Below, one piece after another: positions 54,163 to 62,852 of a stretch of 64,000 nucleotides of DNA. Below the pieces are notes generated by a model. It did no database searches, was not told the origin of the DNA, and saw nothing but the letters and a program-made list of their open reading frames with translations. Position numbers and translations under genes: made by a program. The stretch spans positions 1-64,000 of the forward strand of contig CAIOSO010000033.1 in NCBI GenBank assembly GCA_903860985.1, given 5' to 3'. The first letter of the stretch is position 1. Each line of letters starts with the position of its first letter. This DNA is from an uncultured Flavobacteriales bacterium (GTDB lineage Bacteria > Bacteroidota > Bacteroidia > Flavobacteriales_D > Crocinitomicaceae).

Positions 54163-54713
54163 TATAGATCAAGCCAAAAAGTGGGGATAAAGAAATTGTT
54201 TTTTTGCTCTTACTTTTTGGCATTGCCCCAAAAAGTAACAAAAAGGTCTAGCGCTTAAAAGATGAAACGACCCTCATCTTCCTTGTTGCTAAAATTTCTG
54301 AAACTCGCGCTCGTACCTCGGCTCAAACAGCCAGAAATTTTAACGCAACTTCGTCGTGAGGGTTGGCGTTACATCTTTTCAAGCGCGAGGAAGCGATCTT
54401 GTGGATGATTCTTGTTATCACTTCGAAGAAAGAAATTCAAAATAGATTCAGGACAGACATAGAATCCGAAGAAAACCCTTTGCTTGAAGAGAGGTCTGTC
54501 CATTCACAGTAAGATCTGCAAAGGGAATCGAATTCGAATCCCGATATTTCGGGATTGATCTTTTTGCGAACTTTTTGGATCAAGCCAAAAAGTGGAAGAA
54601 TAAAAAAGAAAAGAAGAATATTCTGTTTGTTTTAGTGCTCATACTTTTTGGCATCCCCAAAAAAGAAACAAATTCTGATGTGTCGGGAAGGAATCTTGAG
54701 AATGAAAAGTGTA
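54163..54713. repeat. Gene-free region of nested inverted and direct repeats
   Basis: No gene is seen. An AAGCCAAAAAGTGG-type block and a CTTTTTGGCAT...CCCCAAAAA block occur twice (54170-54240 and 54588-54665). Between them lies a long imperfect inverted repeat whose arms run 54251-54300 and 54332-54386 (GCGCTTAAAAGATG... against ...CATCTTTTCAAGCGC, AAAATTTCTG against CAGAAATTTT). A third stem (GGACAGAC / GTCTGTCC, near 54451 and 54499), a CCCTTTGC / GCAAAGGG pair and a short AATCCCGA / TCGGGATT hairpin (54536-54555) complete the region. It looks like a repeated element or a structured RNA. Confidence 0.7.
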
Positions 54714-54749
54714 AACAAAAAAAATAGGCTTCCAAGTGGAAGCCTATTT
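54714..54749 (-). terminator. Terminator of the HU gene
   Basis: A 12-bp perfect stem AAATAGGCTTCC / GGAAGCCTATTT with loop AAGT, followed on the minus strand by eight T. It lies about 20 bp after the stop codon. Confidence 0.9.
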
Positions 54750-54769
54750 AGTTAAGTAGAAATTTCTTC

Positions 54770-55042
54770 TTAGTTTACGCTTGAAGAAAGTTCAGAACCT
54801 GCTTTGAAACGAATCGTGTTTTTCGCTGCAATTTGGATAACTGCTCCAGTCTTAGGGTTACGTCCGTTACGAGCATTTCTTTTAGAAATGTCGAAAGATC
54901 CAAAACCTACTAAAGAAATTCTTTCTCCTTTTTTCAATGCACTTGTAGTAGCTCCTACAAATCCGTCTAATGCTTTTTTAGCATCTGCTTTTGACAATCC
55001 TGCTGCTGCAGCCATTGCGTCAATTAATTCCGCCTTGTTCAT
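54770..55042 (-). CDS. HU-family DNA-binding protein
   Basis: HU is the small dimeric nucleoid protein that bends DNA. The 90-residue product is full length: MNKAELIDAMAAAAGLSKAD, GFVGATTSALKKGERISLVG, the GSFDISKRNARNGRNPKTGA arm and IRFKAGSELSSSVN. All hallmark residues, including the Pro at the arm tip and the conserved Arg/Lys, are present. A TATATTTG -7 box on the minus strand (55091-55084) lies 41 bp upstream of the ATG. Confidence 0.97.
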   Translation of the reverse strand: MNKAELIDAMAAAAGLSKADAKKALDGFVGATTSALKKGERISLVGFGSFDISKRNARNGRNPKTGAVIQIAAKNTIRFKAGSELSSSVN

Positions 55043-55083
55043 AATAAATTGGTTTTAATAATTAGTAATAAATTTTATCGTAA

Positions 55084-55091
55084 CAAATATA
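55084..55091 (-). promoter_or_regulatory. Promoter -7 box of the HU gene
   Basis: The minus strand reads TATATTTG, a perfect TAnnTTTG match. The transcript would have a leader of about 38 nt. Confidence 0.5.
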
Positions 55092-55278
55092 TCTGAATAT
55101 CAATGCGAGTAACGGATTGAGGTGAAAAAAATGCATAAAATGTTGAAAAATCAGTCATTTTGTTAATAAAGCCCCTGATTTTCGTTGATTTTACTAGGTA
55201 TTTGACCCAATACGAAAGGAAAAATATTTTTTGAAGATCATAGCCGAACTAACAATTTAGCCTCATCTTTGTTACTAG

Positions 55279-56748
55279 ATGATGAAGGTTGCGGTAATTG
55301 GATCAGGTATCGGTGGATTGTCAAGTGCTATTCGCTTAGCCAAATTAGGACTAGATGTTTCCGTATTCGAAGCAAATGACTTCGTGGGTGGTAAGGTCAA
55401 CGAACAATGGTTGGGTGAATACCGTTTCGATATGGGTCCATCTGTTTTTACCGAACCAACCTTAATCGAAGAATTGATGTCCTTGTGCGGAAAAGATCCT
55501 TCCTTATTTCTTTATAGACAATTAGGTGAGTCCTGTCGTTATTTCTTTACAGATGGTCAACAAGTAATTGTTCCAGCCGGAATGAAACAAACGGCACAAA
55601 TCTTTGAATCATCTTTTGGAGAAAACCGTCAACGCACTGAACGCTTTTTAAAACGCTTATCGAAGAATTATCAGGCACTGTCACCTGTTTTCATACAGTC
55701 TTCATTACATCGGCTCAATCAGTGGTTTAATAAAGGTATTTTCCGTGCCATTATGCGCATTCCTTATTATGGGATGATTCGAAGCATGAATGCCGTGAAT
55801 GAAGCTCAGTTTAAAAATCCGAAGTCTGCACAATTATTGAACCGAATGGCAACGTATAATGGAAGTAGTCCGTATCGTACTCCCGGACTTTTAAACATTA
55901 TTAGTCATTTGGAATTCAATGAAGGACCAGCCATGCCGATTGGTGGTATGGTTCAAATATCTAAAACACTGCATCAACTTTGCCTCGAACTTGGCGTGAA
56001 GTTTTATGTATCCGAACGGGTGGAGGAAATTCTTCACAGCAAAAATAAGGTCAAGGGAATCCGTACCATCCATCAGAAGGTGGACTGTGACATCGTCGTT
56101 TCAAACATGGATGTTCATTTCACCTACGAGCGATTGCTGAACGGATTACATGAACCGAAAAAGATTTTACGTCAAGAGAAGTCGAGCAGTGCCATTGTGT
56201 TTTATTGGGGCATGAAATCTAGTTTCAATGAATTGGGTATACACAATATATTTTTTGCAGGGGATTATCAAGCAGAATTTGAGGCGATTTTTGAAACGAA
56301 AACGCGTTATGCCGATCCAACCATATACGTGCACATCACCTCAAAAGTAGAAAAAGGCGATGCGCCAGAGGGATCAGAAAATTGGTTTGTGATGGTCAAT
56401 GCACCAATTAACGTTGGCCAAGATTGGGATGTATTTGTTGCAGAGACACGTCGAACGTGTATCGAAAAATTATCGAAAGCATTGAAACGCGACATAGAAT
56501 CCCTGATTGAAGTAGAAGCGATCAATGAACCGAGAAAAATAGAATCCGTTTATTTCGGTAAACAAGGCTCCATTTATGGAAATTCATCGAATAGTGCGTT
56601 CTCTGCATTTTACCGGCATCCAAATTTCTCCAAAACTTTGAAAGGATTGTATTTTGCGGGTGTAACCGTTCATCCCGGCGGAGGAATACCATTGGCCTTG
56701 AACAGTGCGAAGATTGTTGAGCGTTGTGTGAGGGAGGACTTCCGATAG
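55279..56748 (+). CDS. Phytoene-desaturase-like FAD oxidoreductase
   Basis: This is a 489-residue flavoprotein of the carotenoid desaturase (CrtI) family: dinucleotide-binding GSGIGGLSSAIRLAKLG, FEANDFVGGKVNEQ, FDMGPSVFTEPTL, and the C-terminal FAD motif GLYFAGVTVHPGGGIPLAL. In Bacteroidota such proteins include phytoene desaturase and related carotenoid oxidoreductases; without crtB or other crt genes nearby the substrate is uncertain. It lies 137 bp upstream of the TetR gene, with a separate promoter and operator between them. Confidence 0.85.
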   Translation: MMKVAVIGSGIGGLSSAIRLAKLGLDVSVFEANDFVGGKVNEQWLGEYRFDMGPSVFTEPTLIEELMSLCGKDPSLFLYRQLGESCRYFFTDGQQVIVPAGMKQTAQIFESSFGENRQRTERFLKRLSKNYQALSPVFIQSSLHRLNQWFNKGIFRAIMRIPYYGMIRSMNAVNEAQFKNPKSAQLLNRMATYNGSSPYRTPGLLNIISHLEFNEGPAMPIGGMVQISKTLHQLCLELGVKFYVSERVEEILHSKNKVKGIRTIHQKVDCDIVVSNMDVHFTYERLLNGLHEPKKILRQEKSSSAIVFYWGMKSSFNELGIHNIFFAGDYQAEFEAIFETKTRYADPTIYVHITSKVEKGDAPEGSENWFVMVNAPINVGQDWDVFVAETRRTCIEKLSKALKRDIESLIEVEAINEPRKIESVYFGKQGSIYGNSSNSAFSAFYRHPNFSKTLKGLYFAGVTVHPGGGIPLALNSAKIVERCVREDFR

Positions 56749-56843
56749 TCAGAACCTCTAACTAAAAATTTTACTGGTAGAAAAACTTTTCTTGGATGAA
56801 TGTGCTATGGCATTAATAAATATAATAGCAAACATTTTATAAT

Positions 56844-56866
56844 TAATAGTATTACTATTATATTTG
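56844..56866 (+). promoter_or_regulatory. Operator-like palindrome and -7 box upstream of the TetR gene
   Basis: TAATAGTA-T-TACTATTA (56844-56860) is a perfect 17-bp inverted repeat around one central base. It overlaps the -7 box TATATTTG (56859-56866). A protein bound here would block transcription, so this is the likely operator of the TetR-family gene product (autoregulation). A half-site-like TAATAGCA lies at 56823-56830. Confidence 0.6.
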
Positions 56867-56885
56867 CACTTCAATTAAAATACAC

Positions 56886-57563
56886 ATGAATCAACTGTTT
56901 TCTAAAATGTCCGTTCCGATGAATGAACATTTGTTCCTGAAAGATCCAACTTCCTCTGAATTAGGTCAAAAAATCATCAGTGGAAGTATTTCTTTGATTT
57001 CATCACTTGGTTTTGAGAAGTTTACCTTCAAGAAATTAGCTGTGGAAATTGATACAACCGAAGCATCTATTTATCGTTACTTCGAGAGCAAACAAAAGAT
57101 TTTGCTTTATTTGATTAACTGGTATTGGTCGTGCATGTGGTTCCGCATCCATATGGGTACACAAAACATAAACGATGCTGAAGTTCGATTAAAAAATTGC
57201 ATTCACATCTTAGCAGCCATTCCGAATCCAACAAATGAACTTGTTCTGGAGAATGAATTGGAATTGAAACAAATTGTCATCAATGAGTCATCAAAGGTCC
57301 TTTTGACAAAGAACGTGGATGATGAAAATCAAAACGGCGCCTTTTCTGTATATAAAAAGGTGGTAGAATTCGTTTCATCCATCATTTTGGAAATTAATCC
57401 AAGGTATGAATTTCCGAATATGCTGATTTCCACAATGATTGAGGGGAGTAACCAACAACGCTTTTTTGCCGCACATCTTCCACGCTTAACCAACGTGAAC
57501 CCACACGAGGAATTTATCGAAACATTTTTTATGGATTTAATTAACAAAACAATCAATAAATGA
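56886..57563 (+). CDS. TetR-family transcriptional regulator
   Basis: This is a 225-residue regulator with an N-terminal TetR helix-turn-helix (GSISLISSLGFEKFTFKKLA, then TTEASIYRYFESKQKILLYL). The C-terminal ligand-binding region shows no recognisable effector motif. The start ATG at 56886 gives a short leader after the operator. The stop overlaps the ABC gene start by 4 bp (ATGA), so the repressor is coupled to the transport genes it probably controls. Confidence 0.9.
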   Translation: MNQLFSKMSVPMNEHLFLKDPTSSELGQKIISGSISLISSLGFEKFTFKKLAVEIDTTEASIYRYFESKQKILLYLINWYWSCMWFRIHMGTQNINDAEVRLKNCIHILAAIPNPTNELVLENELELKQIVINESSKVLLTKNVDDENQNGAFSVYKKVVEFVSSIILEINPRYEFPNMLISTMIEGSNQQRFFAAHLPRLTNVNPHEEFIETFFMDLINKTINK

Positions 57564-59263
57564 GCTTAACAGAAACAAAATTAATCTCTCGATTTTGGCA
57601 ATTGCTAAAACCAGACCGTAAAGAAATCCGGAACTTATACCTATTCTCTATTTTGAGTGGATTACTATCGCTTGGACTTCCTCTGGGTATACAAATGATT
57701 ATTAATTTCATTGAACTAGGACAGCTCAGTGTTTCCTGGTTCGTTCTGGTATTCTTGGTTGTCATGTCCATTGGGTTATCTGGATTATTGAATATATTTC
57801 AATTGCGTATCACTGAAAATTTGCAGCAACGTATTTTTACACGTTCCGCGTTTGAATTTGCTGGACGCATACCAAACATTAAATTAACGGAGCTCTTTCA
57901 AAAGTATGCGCCAGATTTATCCAATCGCTTTTTTGATACATTGACCATTCAGAAATCGTTGTCAAAACTTCTGATCGATTTTACAGCGGCCGTATTACAG
58001 TTGTTATTCTGTCTTTTATTACTATCCTTTTACCACAGTTTCTTTATTTTCCTCGGTATATTTTTATTGCTTATTCTGGCTGTAATCATTCGACTTACTG
58101 CACCAAATGGCATGCGTACTAGTATGGAGGAGTCCAGTTATAAATATAAAGTGGCAGCATGGTTGAAGGACATCACTCATGCCCGCTTTAGTTTCAAATT
58201 GGCGGGTTCGCATCAAATGAATATGGATCGAACAGATGCCTTTGTGAATGGATATTTAAATGCAAGGGACAATCACTTTAAAGTGCTGATGAAACAGTAT
58301 GGTTACTTGATCTTATTCAAAATTTTAATCGCCCTTTGTTTTTTAATTCTTGGAGGAATCTTAGTCATTAATCAACAGATGAATATCGGTCAGTTCGTTG
58401 CCTCTGAGATTATTTTTCTTTTGATTATTGGTTCAGTGGAGAAATTGATACTCAGCATTGAGGTGGTGTATGATGTTCTCACAGCCATTGAGAAAATCCG
58501 TCAAGTAACTGACCTTACTTTAGAAAATGTTGAGGGAGAGATCATGCCGGAATCTGTTGGACTTGGTTTTTCGGTTAAATTTGAACGTGTTTCCTTTGAA
58601 TTTGAGGAGCTTCAACAACCGATTTTAATCAATGTTGATTTGTCCATAGAGAAAAACGAAATCATTGGGATAGTCTCTGATTCTTCCCTTACTTCCAATG
58701 TACTCTTTTGTTTGATGACAGGTATGTACGAAGTCAACAAAGGCTGTGTCTCGTTGAATGGAATGCCAATTGATAACTTGAAAAAATCTTCCTATCGGGA
58801 GTACATTGGAACGTATATTCCCCAGGATCATTTGTTGTTCGATAATGTCATTGAAAATGTGCGGTTTGGACGAAATCAATACGATATTGGTGAGGTAGAA
58901 CAACAGCTTAGCAGCTTAGAACTAACTTCGTATATACATTCCTTACCAAATAAATACCATTCGATTCTTAATCCTGAAGTGCATTTATTGCCTCATGACG
59001 TCAAGATTAAATTATTAATGGCGCGTGCCTTGCTCGGACAACCATCCCTATTTTTAGCAGAACAACCAACCGCGGGCTTAACAAGTTCTCAAAAAGAAGT
59101 TATTCTTTCCAGCTTATTCAATTCCATCAATAAAACCAGTTTAATCGCAAGTAACGATTTGGATGTTTTAAGTAGATGTCCGCGCATCATTGCTTTTAAA
59201 AATGGACAAGTGTGTTTCGATGGAAACTATGCATCATATCTGAAATTTGAAAAGACATGTTAA
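57560..59263 (+). CDS. ABC exporter-like membrane protein with degenerate ATPase domain
   Basis: This is a 567-residue protein built like a type I secretion ABC exporter: five to six transmembrane helices (about 1-310) then a nucleotide-binding domain (about 330-565). The ATPase motifs are lost. Walker A reads GIVSDSSLTSN (from Gly370) instead of GxxGxGKST; the signature is LLPHDV (476-481) instead of LSGGQ; Walker B ends AEQPT (500-504) with Asp changed to Glu501 and the catalytic Glu to Gln502; the H-loop reads ASNDLD with no His. The Q-loop Gln422 survives. It cannot hydrolyse ATP by the normal route. It overlaps both neighbours and sits between TetR and HlyD genes. The frame is intact over its full length, so it is unlikely to be a decaying pseudogene. 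Confidence 0.85.
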   Translation: MSLTETKLISRFWQLLKPDRKEIRNLYLFSILSGLLSLGLPLGIQMIINFIELGQLSVSWFVLVFLVVMSIGLSGLLNIFQLRITENLQQRIFTRSAFEFAGRIPNIKLTELFQKYAPDLSNRFFDTLTIQKSLSKLLIDFTAAVLQLLFCLLLLSFYHSFFIFLGIFLLLILAVIIRLTAPNGMRTSMEESSYKYKVAAWLKDITHARFSFKLAGSHQMNMDRTDAFVNGYLNARDNHFKVLMKQYGYLILFKILIALCFLILGGILVINQQMNIGQFVASEIIFLLIIGSVEKLILSIEVVYDVLTAIEKIRQVTDLTLENVEGEIMPESVGLGFSVKFERVSFEFEELQQPILINVDLSIEKNEIIGIVSDSSLTSNVLFCLMTGMYEVNKGCVSLNGMPIDNLKKSSYREYIGTYIPQDHLLFDNVIENVRFGRNQYDIGEVEQQLSSLELTSYIHSLPNKYHSILNPEVHLLPHDVKIKLLMARALLGQPSLFLAEQPTAGLTSSQKEVILSSLFNSINKTSLIASNDLDVLSRCPRIIAFKNGQVCFDGNYASYLKFEKTC

Positions 59264-60609
59264 ATATCTCAAGTCAAAATAAAATCACGCTGAAAACGGA
59301 AGGACTAAGTTCCATTCAGCGCGTGGAGAAAAATCAATCAACAACTCAGTTGAAAAGATCGATGACGTTCATCTTCATCGGCCTTTTTCTGATTCTTCTA
59401 TTGCCATGGACACAAAATATTCGTTCGAATGGCAAAGTTATTACCCTGCGTCCGGAACAGCGTCCACAAATGATTCAATCTATTATCGCCGGTCGTATTG
59501 AAAAATGGTATGTGAAGGATGGAGACCAAGTAAAGAAAGGCGATACGATCCTTTTTTTATCTGAAGTAAAAGAAAATTACTTGGATCCAAATTTAATTGG
59601 ACGAACAGAAAAACAATTGAAAAACAAAGAATTGTCCGTTGTTTCTTATGGAGGAAAAATTGCGGCGATGGATGAGCGAATCGATGCGCTGATTGAAGCA
59701 AACAAGCTGAAGCTGCAACAAGCAAAAATTAAACTTCAACAAGCTCAGTTGACATTAAAAGCGGATAGCATGGAATTTCATACCGCTAAAATAAATACGC
59801 GTATTACTGAACAGCAATATGAACGATTTGAGAAATTGTACAAAGCAGATGTCAAATCGCTCACGGAGTTAGAAGTTAGAAAGCTGAATTTTCAAAGAGC
59901 ACAGGCTTCCCAGATTAGTGCCCAGCAAAAATACTTGCAGAGTGCGAATGACATCATCGATGCAAGGGTAGAATATCAGTCCATTGAAGCGAAATACAGA
60001 GATGAAATTGCGAAAGCAGAATCGGAGAAATTTACCACGCTTTCAAGCCTGTACGATACGGAAGTTGATGTGATTAAATTACAGAATCAAGCGTCCAACT
60101 ATACTATTCGAAACGGCATGTATTACGTACTCGCGCCGCAAGACGGTTATGTAACTAAGGTGTTGTCCAGTGGAATTGGTGAAACCATCAAACAGGGGGA
60201 ATCTATTGCGACGATTATGCCAGAAATTTATGACCTCGCGGTGGAAATGTTTGTTAAACCAATTGACTTGCCACTTTTGAAAAAAGGACAAAAAGTTCGT
60301 GTTCAATTTGATGGTTGGCCTGCCATTGTCTTTTCAGGATGGCCGAAGTCAAGTTTCGGGACCTTTGGAGGCGAAATTTTTGCCATAGATAATTTCGCTG
60401 GAGAAGATGGCAGTTTTCGTGTCTTAGTAGCACCAGATAAGGATCAAAAATCGTGGCCAAAAGCACTACGTGTCGGCGGTGGCGCGCGTTCCATGATTTT
60501 ATTAAATCAGGTACTTGTTGGGTATGAATTGTGGCGTAAAATAAATGGCTTCCCGCCAGAATATTACAATCAGAAAAAAGAAATGAAATCAGAAAAACAA
60601 GAGAAATGA
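59257..60609 (+). CDS. HlyD-family membrane-fusion protein
   Basis: This is a 450-residue periplasmic adaptor. A cytoplasmic N-terminus is followed by one transmembrane helix (MTFIFIGLFLILLLPW). A lipoyl half (IIAGRIEKWYVKDGDQVKKG) follows, then a long coiled-coil hairpin (about 110-285, rich in Gln, Lys and Glu), the second lipoyl half (APQDGYVTKVLSSGIGETIK) and a beta-barrel region. It would link the ABC partner to the TolC-like channel. It overlaps the ABC gene by 7 bp and the TolC gene by 4 bp. The length is typical for type I secretion adaptors. Partner identity is inferred from gene order. Confidence 0.88.
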   Translation: MLNISSQNKITLKTEGLSSIQRVEKNQSTTQLKRSMTFIFIGLFLILLLPWTQNIRSNGKVITLRPEQRPQMIQSIIAGRIEKWYVKDGDQVKKGDTILFLSEVKENYLDPNLIGRTEKQLKNKELSVVSYGGKIAAMDERIDALIEANKLKLQQAKIKLQQAQLTLKADSMEFHTAKINTRITEQQYERFEKLYKADVKSLTELEVRKLNFQRAQASQISAQQKYLQSANDIIDARVEYQSIEAKYRDEIAKAESEKFTTLSSLYDTEVDVIKLQNQASNYTIRNGMYYVLAPQDGYVTKVLSSGIGETIKQGESIATIMPEIYDLAVEMFVKPIDLPLLKKGQKVRVQFDGWPAIVFSGWPKSSFGTFGGEIFAIDNFAGEDGSFRVLVAPDKDQKSWPKALRVGGGARSMILLNQVLVGYELWRKINGFPPEYYNQKKEMKSEKQEK

Positions 60610-61997
60610 TGAAAGTAGTTCTACTCTTTTTATGTTTATGGGGAATTCATAATGCATTCGGACAAGGGTTTTTTACAGATCAAGAGTTTTATAGGGTCGT
60701 CCTGAAAAATCATCCTTTAGCGAAGCAAGCGGGACTAAAACCAATGATGGGGGAGAGTCAGATTTTGAAAGCGCAAGGTGGTTTTGACCCAAAAGTTTTC
60801 TCTGATTATGCGGAAAAAACCTATAATGCTACCTCAAATTTTCAAAAGTTGAATGCTGGAGTAACGATTCCCACTTGGTATGGAATTCAACTGAAGTCTG
60901 GTTATGAGTCTGTCAATGGGACCTTTTTTAATCCGGAGAGTAAAACACCCACTGGCGGATTATTCTATGGAGGTATTTCAGTGAACTTAGGACAAGGATT
61001 CCTAATGGACCAACGTCGCGCTGAATTGTTCAAAGCACGCCTTTATGAAGAGAGTACGAGTTACGAGCAAGTAATGATGCTCAATCAGCTAATGTATGAA
61101 TCTGGCTTTGCTTATTGGAATTGGTTTTTAGCGCATCATTCTGAAAAAGTCCTGCGCGAATCCTATGAATTATCCTTGACTCGTTTCAATGCCGTCAAGT
61201 TAGCGGCTGAGGGAGGCGACCGTCCATACATAGACACGGTGGAAGCTCGCATTCAATTGCAAAACCGAAATGCCCTTTGGAAAAGTTATGAGACAGAGGA
61301 ACGGAATGCGCGCGTAAAATTATCAACGTATTTGTGGAATGAACAACAAGAACCAATGGAACTTTTAAGTACCAAGTTGCCGATGGAGGAACGCGAAACG
61401 AAACTTCCACTTACGCACTTTCCTTCCAATGTGGAATTGGATTCCTTGGTGGGACATCATCCCTATATAAAGATGAATAACTTGAAAATTAGAACCTTGG
61501 AAATCGATCAAAAACTAAAAAAAGAACAGTTAAAACCGGTTCTTAATTTGAATTATCAAGTCATCAATGAGCCGATTAATTACAATCCACTTTATAGTTT
61601 TTCACCAAACAACAATAAGATTGGGGTCCAATTTGAAATGCCTATATTATTGCGCAAAGAGCGAGGAGATTTGGAATTATCTAAGTTGAAAATCCAAGAT
61701 GAACAACTGACCTTCGCTTCGAATCGAGTGTACATTGAATCCAAGATTGAGCAGGCTCAAAACGATTACCTGAACGCGCAAGCACAAGTACAAATTTATC
61801 AACTTTCCGTGCAGGATTCAAAGACCTTATTCGAAGCGGAAAAGCACATGTTTGAACAAGGAGAAAGCTCTCTTTTTTTAGTCAATGCACGTGAGCTAAG
61901 CTACATTCAAGCCAAACTAAAATACTTGGAGGTATTGACTAAATGTCAACAAGCTGCTCTGACCTTTGAATTTTCCTTGGCACGATTAATCCCTTAA
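60606..61997 (+). CDS. TolC-family outer-membrane channel protein
   Basis: This is a 463-residue exported protein (signal peptide MMKVVLLFLCLWGIHNAFGQ) with the two-repeat helical barrel layout of TolC: long amphipathic helices (for example LELSKLKIQDEQLTFASNRV and SKIEQAQNDYLNAQAQVQIY) separated by beta strands. It is expected to form the outer-membrane exit duct for the HlyD/ABC partner. It overlaps the HlyD gene by 4 bp (ATGA) and is followed 6 bp later by the zinc-ribbon protein gene. Confidence 0.85.
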   Translation: MMKVVLLFLCLWGIHNAFGQGFFTDQEFYRVVLKNHPLAKQAGLKPMMGESQILKAQGGFDPKVFSDYAEKTYNATSNFQKLNAGVTIPTWYGIQLKSGYESVNGTFFNPESKTPTGGLFYGGISVNLGQGFLMDQRRAELFKARLYEESTSYEQVMMLNQLMYESGFAYWNWFLAHHSEKVLRESYELSLTRFNAVKLAAEGGDRPYIDTVEARIQLQNRNALWKSYETEERNARVKLSTYLWNEQQEPMELLSTKLPMEERETKLPLTHFPSNVELDSLVGHHPYIKMNNLKIRTLEIDQKLKKEQLKPVLNLNYQVINEPINYNPLYSFSPNNNKIGVQFEMPILLRKERGDLELSKLKIQDEQLTFASNRVYIESKIEQAQNDYLNAQAQVQIYQLSVQDSKTLFEAEKHMFEQGESSLFLVNARELSYIQAKLKYLEVLTKCQQAALTFEFSLARLIP

Positions 61998-62003
61998 ACT
62001 GCT

Positions 62004-62846
62004 ATGAAATTCTTTAAAGGCAGAACTGTTTTGGTTGCTTCGATGCACGGGAAAGAAGCGGTTATTGCTCCATTACTGGAAAAGGAATTAGGACTAAAAT
62101 GCATCACCAATACTGAATTTAACACGGATTTATTTGGGACATTTTCCGGCGAAATTGAGCGGACCTTAAGTCCATTAGAAACCTTAAGAAACAAATGTCT
62201 CGTTGGAATGGAGAGTCTTCAGTGTGATTTAGGAATAGCCACGGAGGGATCTTTTGGCCCCCATCCCTTTCTGCATATTGTTCCTGCTCACGAAGAAATC
62301 ATCTTATTGATAGACTCCAAGAATAAACTAGAGATTATTGCCAAAACAATGGTGACCGAAACCAATTTCCTAGGACGCGAAATATTCAGTGAACAAGATA
62401 TGATCGAGTTCATGGATGCTGTGCAATTTCCAAGTCATGGAATTATTTTGAAGGATAAAGCATCAAATTTCCAAGTTGTTTACAAGGATGCTGAATCAAG
62501 TGATGAATTACTATTCCACTTTCATTCTTATCAACAGAAATTCGGATCGGTACATGTGGAAACGGACATGCGCGCAATGCGCAATCCAACGAGGATGAAG
62601 ATTATTGAAAAGGTCTGTCAAGAATTAATTTATAAAATAGAAAATACTTGTCCTTCGTGTCAAACTCCAGGTTTCGATGTAATTGATTGCATTACAGGAC
62701 TACCATGTTCACTATGTCAAATGCCAACATCATCGATTTTGGCGAATCTATTCGCATGTCAAAAGTGTCAGTTCGTTCAACAAATGAAACGAAAGGATGG
62801 AAGGGAATTTGAAGAACCTACCTATTGTTCATTTTGTAATCCTTAA
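62004..62846 (+). CDS. DUF6671-like protein with C-terminal zinc-ribbon cysteines
   Basis: This is a 280-residue cytosolic protein starting with the conserved-looking GRTVLVASMHGKEAVIAPLL, then ATEGSFGPHPFLHIVPAHEE, which I believe is the DUF6671 family (name from memory; not checked). The C-terminal 65 residues hold four CxxC pairs (CPSCQTPGF, CSLC, CQKC, CSFC), forming one or two zinc ribbons. Function is unknown. It is 6 bp downstream of the TolC gene and 6 bp before the dihydroorotase gene, so it may be cotranscribed with both. Confidence 0.72.
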   Translation: MKFFKGRTVLVASMHGKEAVIAPLLEKELGLKCITNTEFNTDLFGTFSGEIERTLSPLETLRNKCLVGMESLQCDLGIATEGSFGPHPFLHIVPAHEEIILLIDSKNKLEIIAKTMVTETNFLGREIFSEQDMIEFMDAVQFPSHGIILKDKASNFQVVYKDAESSDELLFHFHSYQQKFGSVHVETDMRAMRNPTRMKIIEKVCQELIYKIENTCPSCQTPGFDVIDCITGLPCSLCQMPTSSILANLFACQKCQFVQQMKRKDGREFEEPTYCSFCNP

Positions 62847-62852
62847 TTCCTA

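Noticed and set aside
54163-54713. Gene-free repeat region searched for a transposase or tRNA
   Set aside because: No open frame of useful length, no transposase motif and no tRNA-like cloverleaf was found.
57560-59263. ABC gene as a pseudogene
   Set aside because: The frame is full length with correct overlaps to both neighbours and no stops; only the catalytic motifs are altered, which points to a retained non-catalytic role.
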